NCBI GenBank assembly: GCA_017893485.1
Contig: CM030362.1
Location: 260,824,255 to 260,888,254 of the forward strand
DNA: 64,000 nucleotides
Direction: 5' to 3'
DNA from: Hemerocallis citrina
Lineage: Eukaryota; Streptophyta; Magnoliopsida; Asparagales; Asphodelaceae
Shown here: one piece after another, positions 59,467 to 64,000 of the stretch
Layout of the letters: each line of letters opens with the position of its first letter
Numbering within the stretch: position 1 is the stretch's first letter
Notes under the pieces: generated by a model
Told to the model about the DNA's origin: nothing
The model's database searches: none
What the model saw: the letters and a program-made list of their open reading frames with translations, nothing else
Program-made: the position numbers and the translations under genes

Positions 59467-61904
59467 ATGGAGTTTGAAAATGAAGTGGTACTAAGCCAAG
59501 ATGTTCATACCAGTTGGAGGGATGTTGATGATGCTTCTAAACAATTTGTTGGTTTAGTATTTGCAACATTAGAAGAAGGATATGAATTTTATAAAAGATA
59601 TGCAAAACTAGCTGGTTTTTCAGTGAGCAATTTTGCAACAATGGTTGACACTTCTACGAAGGAGAGGTATTCACAACAATTTGTATGCTCAAAGCAAGGT
59701 AAACCGATAGATACAGTTTGAGTGAATGTTGCCAATATTGAAGAACCGTCTTCTTCAAATGTGATCAAGAGAAGGAGAAGGGTTGTGATGAAAGAAGAGT
59801 GTTTGGCTCAAATACGAATTCAAAAGGACGATGATTGGAGATAGTCAATTTGAAGGTTTGTTGAAGAGCACACCCATCTTTGTGTTACACCTAGAAAGCA
59901 ACAATTCTTAAGATGTAATAGAACTGTTTTCAAAGCTCAAAAAAGTTTACTTAGTTCTTTCAAAGAGGCTAACATAAGAACTTCAGAGTTTATGTCCTTC
60001 ATGGAGATAGAAAATGAAGGTTTCAGTAATATTAATTGTACTGAAAAGGACATTAGGAATTCGTTGTAAAGGGAGAAGGATGGGATGAGAGCTTATGATG
60101 TGGATATATTGCTAGAGCACTTGCAAGAGGAAAAAGAGATGAATCCTTCTTTCTGTTTTCATTACAATGTTGATGAAGACAACAAATTAACCTATGTGTT
60201 TTGGGTTGATGCTCTTGCCAGGAAGGCTTATAAGCATTTTGGTGAAGTGCTAATTTTTGATACCACATATGACACAAATGAATAGAAATTGGTTTTTGCT
60301 CCATTTACTGGAGTTAATCACCATGGTCAATCTGTCAATTTTGGTGCGACTTTCATAAATAAAGAGACGGCCGAGTCATTTGTTTGGTTGTTTGAAAAAT
60401 GGGGTAAAACAATGTGTGGGTCTCCACCTAAAGTTATCATTACAGATCAAGATCCTGCAATGGAGAATGCAATCCGCATGTGTTTTCCTGGTTCCAGCCA
60501 CAGGCTATGCATGTGGCACATTCTTAAAAAGCTTCCCGATAAGCTTGGTGGTCCGGGCCTTAATAGTGATTTTAGCATTCCATTCCATAGTTGCATTTGG
60601 GAATCAGAGACGCCGGAAGAGTTTGAGATGAGATGGAATGACGTAATGAATGCTAATGTGCAAATTGCACGTATTACTTGTTTTAATAAATTATATATGC
60701 GTTTGACCATTCTTTAGTAGTATTAATACCTGATACATATTACAATAACAGGTAATCCTTGGATTTCTGACATTTATGAGCTTCGTGAGAAGTGGATACC
60801 AGCTTATGCTAAGCATATTTTTACTGCTGGAATTCGCACAACTCAAAGATCAGAAAGTATGAATGCTTTTGTCGATAAGTATGTTAATAGCAAAAATTCT
60901 TTATATGAATTTATCACGAGATTTGAAAAGGCGATAAGGAAACAAGACAAAATCAGTTAGCAGCAGACTACACAACTCTTCATACAAAACCAAAGGTGCA
61001 AACAGATTTTGAAATTGAGACACAAATGTCTGAGCTCTACACTAGAGCGAAATTTCATGTATTTCAAGCTGAATTAGTTGAAAGCTTGAATTACGCCTCT
61101 TTAATGACAGTTGACGATGGTAGTGTGCGATACTATATTGTGAGGAGAATGGGAAAGTCAGTAAAATCAGATAAACCAAGAGATGTGTTCTATAAGGGAA
61201 TGGACAATGCTGGGTCTTGTACTTGTAGAAAATTTGAAGTGGAGGGAATTCCTTGTAGACACATCCTTGTGGTATTGAGGAATGAGTTTTTTGATTTCCT
61301 GCCTCAATCTTATATTTTAAAAAGGTCGACCGCTTCGGTAACTACCGAGATTGTATACAATGATGCTGGTGAAGAAATCATTGGTAGCTACGGTAGTCCA
61401 CAAGATTTGGATATGGTGGAGTTGTCAAATGAAATCCACAAATTGATGAGGATTGCTCGCTCGTCAAAGGAGATGCGCCAGAAGGCTAGAACATTACTAG
61501 TTGGTGTTAATGCAGAATTGCAACAAGATATGCCCCAAGAATTACAACAACAAGTACTTCATTACCTAAAATAGTCAATATTTATGTACCGGATATTGCA
61601 AAGACCAAAGGTAGTGGGAAGCGAATTAAAGGGGGAAAGGAGAAAGCATTGGAGAAGGCTGTGAAACCACTAAGGAAGTATCGTTTGTGCAAGAAGCTTG
61701 TTAATCATGACAGTCGCACTTGTCCTTTAAAGAAAAGGTTAGTATTTAAATACAAACTTTATTTCAATTTTTGTTATATATAATATAATCTTTTTTTTAT
61801 TTTGTGCTGATTAATCGTGTAGTTCTAATATGAATGAGTCACAAGCTTCTACTATTTTTTCAAGAATGGAACCCATAATAGAAGATGCTCCAAATATTGC
61901 ATGA
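59467..61904 (+). pseudogene. FAR1-related / MULE transposase-like gene, disrupted
   Basis: The ATG at 59467 opens a FAR1 DNA-binding domain (FVGLVFATLEEGYEFYKRYA, GFSVSNF, QFVCSKQG). The same frame continues with FVEEHTHLCVTPRKQQFLRC and the MULE transposase core: FHYNVDEDN, WVDALARKAYKHFGEVLIFD (catalytic Asp region, FDTTYDTN), FAPFTGVNHHGQSVNFGATF, VIITDQDPAMENAI (second Asp) and HRLCMWHILKKLP. Stops at 59719, 59842, 59851, 60067 and 60283 break it. An intron-like gap lies at about 60650-60751 (ending AACAG), then NPWISDIYELREKWIPAYAK. A stop and frame change come near 60950. The SWIM zinc finger (CTCRKFEVEGIPCRHIL) follows at about 61210-61265. A further slip near 61572 leads to a final CCHC-like RLCKKLVNHDSRTCP. 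A clean intron (61738-61822) joins the last exon, stop TGA 61902. Retained introns exclude a processed copy. It is either a host FAR1-related relic or a MULE transposase. Confidence 0.85.
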
Positions 61905-62400
61905 ACTTTATTAGTTTATTTCTGTGGATTTTGCAAGGTAAGTGTCATACATAATTTAAAATAATTTCTGACCCATATCTGTAATTGTTGTTCTTTAATA
62001 CCTTATAGCACATTTGTTAAATTAATTGTTATGTCTTCAATGTTTGCAGGCAAAATGATGATGTACATAAAAGAGATGCACGATCTGAAATTTATATCCG
62101 AAAAGTTGGTAAAATGATTTGGTTTATAGCTTATAATTCCAAGTTAGTAGGCAATGATGAAAAGTTTATGCATGAATTCTTTTTGGAAGCTAGTAGGCAT
62201 GGCTTAATAAAGCAGCACTAGTGAAAAATTCAAAATTCCACATTTGACTCACTTATACTTGATTTATTATGCGGCAGTGATGAAAAGTTTATGCATGATT
62301 TTGTTTATTCATGATTTATCCCTTTCGGAATGTGTAAGCATTGATGAAAAGTATATATAAGACAAGTTAAATGATTTTGGTTTTTTGCACCCTCCTAACA
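61905..62400 (+). other. 3' region of the FAR1-like locus
   Basis: A consensus donor AAGGTAAGT at about 61937 and acceptor TTTGCAGG at about 62048 suggest an intron in the 3' untranslated part. No further domain is seen. Similar GATGAAAAGTTTATGCATGA stretches recur at 62156 and 62279. Confidence 0.4.
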
Positions 62401-63190
62401 AGTTACTGTGCAAGTCATTTCAGCTTCATGTTCAGTTTATATATTCGGCAATTGGTACAGAAAATTTTTATGGGTGGTGTTCAACTTCATGTTCAGTTTC
62501 TCTTTGTTTTGAGCTGGGGAGCTGAAATTATTTGGTGTTCACCCTTTTGTTCAATAAAAGTTGTTCCGAGCTTACCCATTTTCAACTTCATGTTCAAATG
62601 CGCTTGTACTGAGCTTACACATTTTGAGATTCATGTTTAGTTTATGGTGGTGTTATTCTGAGCCTGCATGATTTTTGCATCGAGTCTATAGTTCTCTTTG
62701 CTGTTGTACTTGTTCTGAGCCTACAGTTTTTTTTGCTGAAATTTTTTATTTGATGATTCCCTGTCTATCCTAAATTTGATGATGTCCTGTCAATTTAAAT
62801 TACCAGCTTTACCATGTTCATCATACACTCTCCAGGAACAACCGAGTGGTATGTGATTATATCTCCAAATCAAAAGTTTACTTGCAATTCACTGTAATAC
62901 ATACCACATACGTACTTGCATCTTTTTTATTTGATGAATCACTTTGTTCAGGAATTCAAGAGGAAGAACAAGAAGGTCGTTAGCAGGAGAACCCGAGAGT
63001 CTTGAGAACACTCTCTGACAAATGGAATTCTTTAGTGTGTTAGTCATGTATGGATTGTAATGAAAATAGTGGAAATTGAAAGTTACAACTAGTTTGTGGT
63101 TACAATTGTGTATTTATTCATTTTGTATAATCTCCATTACGAGGTTTCTGTTGTTTTCATCAATTGGTGTACATATTGGAGATGAGATGG
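62400..63190 (+). repeat. Degenerate minisatellite and spacer
   Basis: Scattered, decayed units of the array that follows (TTCATGTTCAGTTT near 62425 and 62488, GAGCTTACACATTTTGAG near 62612, GTTCTGAGCCTACAG near 62711) are interspersed with unique sequence to 63190. No gene. Confidence 0.7.
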
Positions 63191-64000
63191 TTGTGTTCAG
63201 TTTCTGTTTGTTCTAAGCTTACACAATATGATACTTCATGTTCAGTTTCTGATGTTCTAAGCTGAGCCTACACATTTTCATACTTCATGCTCAGTTTCTG
63301 TTGTTTGGAGCTTACACAATTTGTACTTCATGTTCAGTTTCTGCTGTTCTGAGCTAAGCTTACAAAATTTGATACTTCATGTTCAGTTTCTGTTTGTCTT
63401 GAGCTTACACAATTTGATGCTTCATGTTCAGTTTCTGCTGTTCTGAACTGAGCTTACAAAATTCGATACTTCATGCTCACCTCAGTTTGTTCTGAGCTTA
63501 CAAAATTTGATACTTCATGCTCTGTTTCTGTTTGTTCTGAGCTTACACAATTTGATACTTCATGTTCAGTTTCTGCGGTTCTGAGCTGAGCTTACAAAAT
63601 TTGATACTTCATGTTCAGTGTCTGTTTGTCTTGAGCTTACACAATTTGATGCTTCATGTTCAGTTTCTGCTGTTCTGAGGTGAGCTTACAAAATTTGATA
63701 CTTCATGTTCAGTTTCTGTTTGTTCTGAGCTTACACAATTTGATACTTCATGTACAGTTTCTGCTGTTCTGAGCTGAGCCTACACATTTTCATACTTCAT
63801 GCTCTGTTTCTGTTGTTTGGAGCTTACACAATTTGAACTTCGTGATCGGTTTCTATCGTCCTGAGCTGAGCTTACACAATTTTAAACTTCATGTTCAGTT
63901 TCTGTTGTTCTGAGCTAACAAATTTTGAACTTCATGTTCAGTTTCTGTTGTTCTCAGCTGACCTTACACCTTTTGATACTTCATGTTCAGTTTCTGTTGT
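63191..64000 (+). repeat. Minisatellite with alternating 45- and 49-bp units, runs off the window
   Basis: Seventeen units share ACTTCATGTTCAGTTTCTG and GAGCTTACACAATTTGATAC. Short units (43-45 bp, TTGTTCTGAGCTTAC) alternate with long ones (49 bp, TGTTCTGAGCTGAGCTTAC), giving a dimer of about 94 bp; the alternation fails once (units 7 and 8). The array continues past the window edge. Unit lengths are not multiples of three, so it is not a coding repeat. Confidence 0.93.

Overview
The window is plant nuclear DNA, most likely from a eudicot. It carries spliced genes with plant promoter and poly(A) signals, tRNA-Met-primed Ty3/gypsy elements with multi-kilobase LTRs, Athila and Tat polyproteins, an RTE LINE and a FAR1/MULE-type gene. 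Only one gene looks intact: a two-exon pectin methylesterase inhibitor-like gene at 9141-9935. A second gene-like locus, a FAR1-related/MULE transposase-like gene at 59467-61904, is broken by five in-frame stops and frameshifts. Nearly everything else is retrotransposon, much of it nested. I could resolve much of the nesting to the base, because six insertions keep perfect 5-bp target-site duplications and one keeps a 14-bp duplication.

Layout. 1-1356 (and probably 7652-8090): a minus-strand L1-type LINE (ORF1 tail, ORF2 endonuclease) apparently split by a 6.3-kb LTR-like element (about 1366-7642) that carries a 2.6-kb internal duplication. 8091-10175: the PMEI-like gene with promoter and 3' end. 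10176-19030: a plus-strand Tat-type gypsy 5' end (LTR, primer site, start of gag). Its gag is split first by a Copia solo LTR (10958-15334), which is itself split by a Tekay-type solo LTR (12139-14953), and then by a second gypsy solo LTR (15382-18812). 19240-20465: a minisatellite of about 118 bp period. 20691-57180: a minus-strand Tat element whose integrase tail is interrupted by a large Athila element (20836-51806). The Athila element is in turn interrupted by an RTE LINE in gag (23185-24474), by a 5.9-kb solo LTR in RT (26798-32701), and by a solo LTR in its 3' LTR (36389-50694). That last solo LTR contains a complete young Tekay chromovirus (38517-49304). The deepest stack is Tat > Athila > solo LTR > Tekay. 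57299-58130: a TRIM-like miniature LTR element running into a TA microsatellite. 58211-62400: the FAR1-like locus. 62400-64000: a minisatellite with alternating 45- and 49-bp units.

What stands out is less any one gene than the shared architecture of the LTRs. Clusters of the palindrome GTCGAC(TG) occur in four LTR copies of two gypsy lineages (Tekay-like and Athila). A short block near the 3' side of the LTR, containing a tRNA T-arm-like GGGTTCRATCCC, is conserved among otherwise dissimilar LTR families. TATA boxes are followed by homopolymer C tracts. The intact-looking Tekay element lacks a recognisable capsid/nucleocapsid gag and instead has a 139-residue acidic plus coiled-coil ORF, and its LTRs carry two tRNA-like modules in tandem. 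All alignments here were made by eye; no database was searched.
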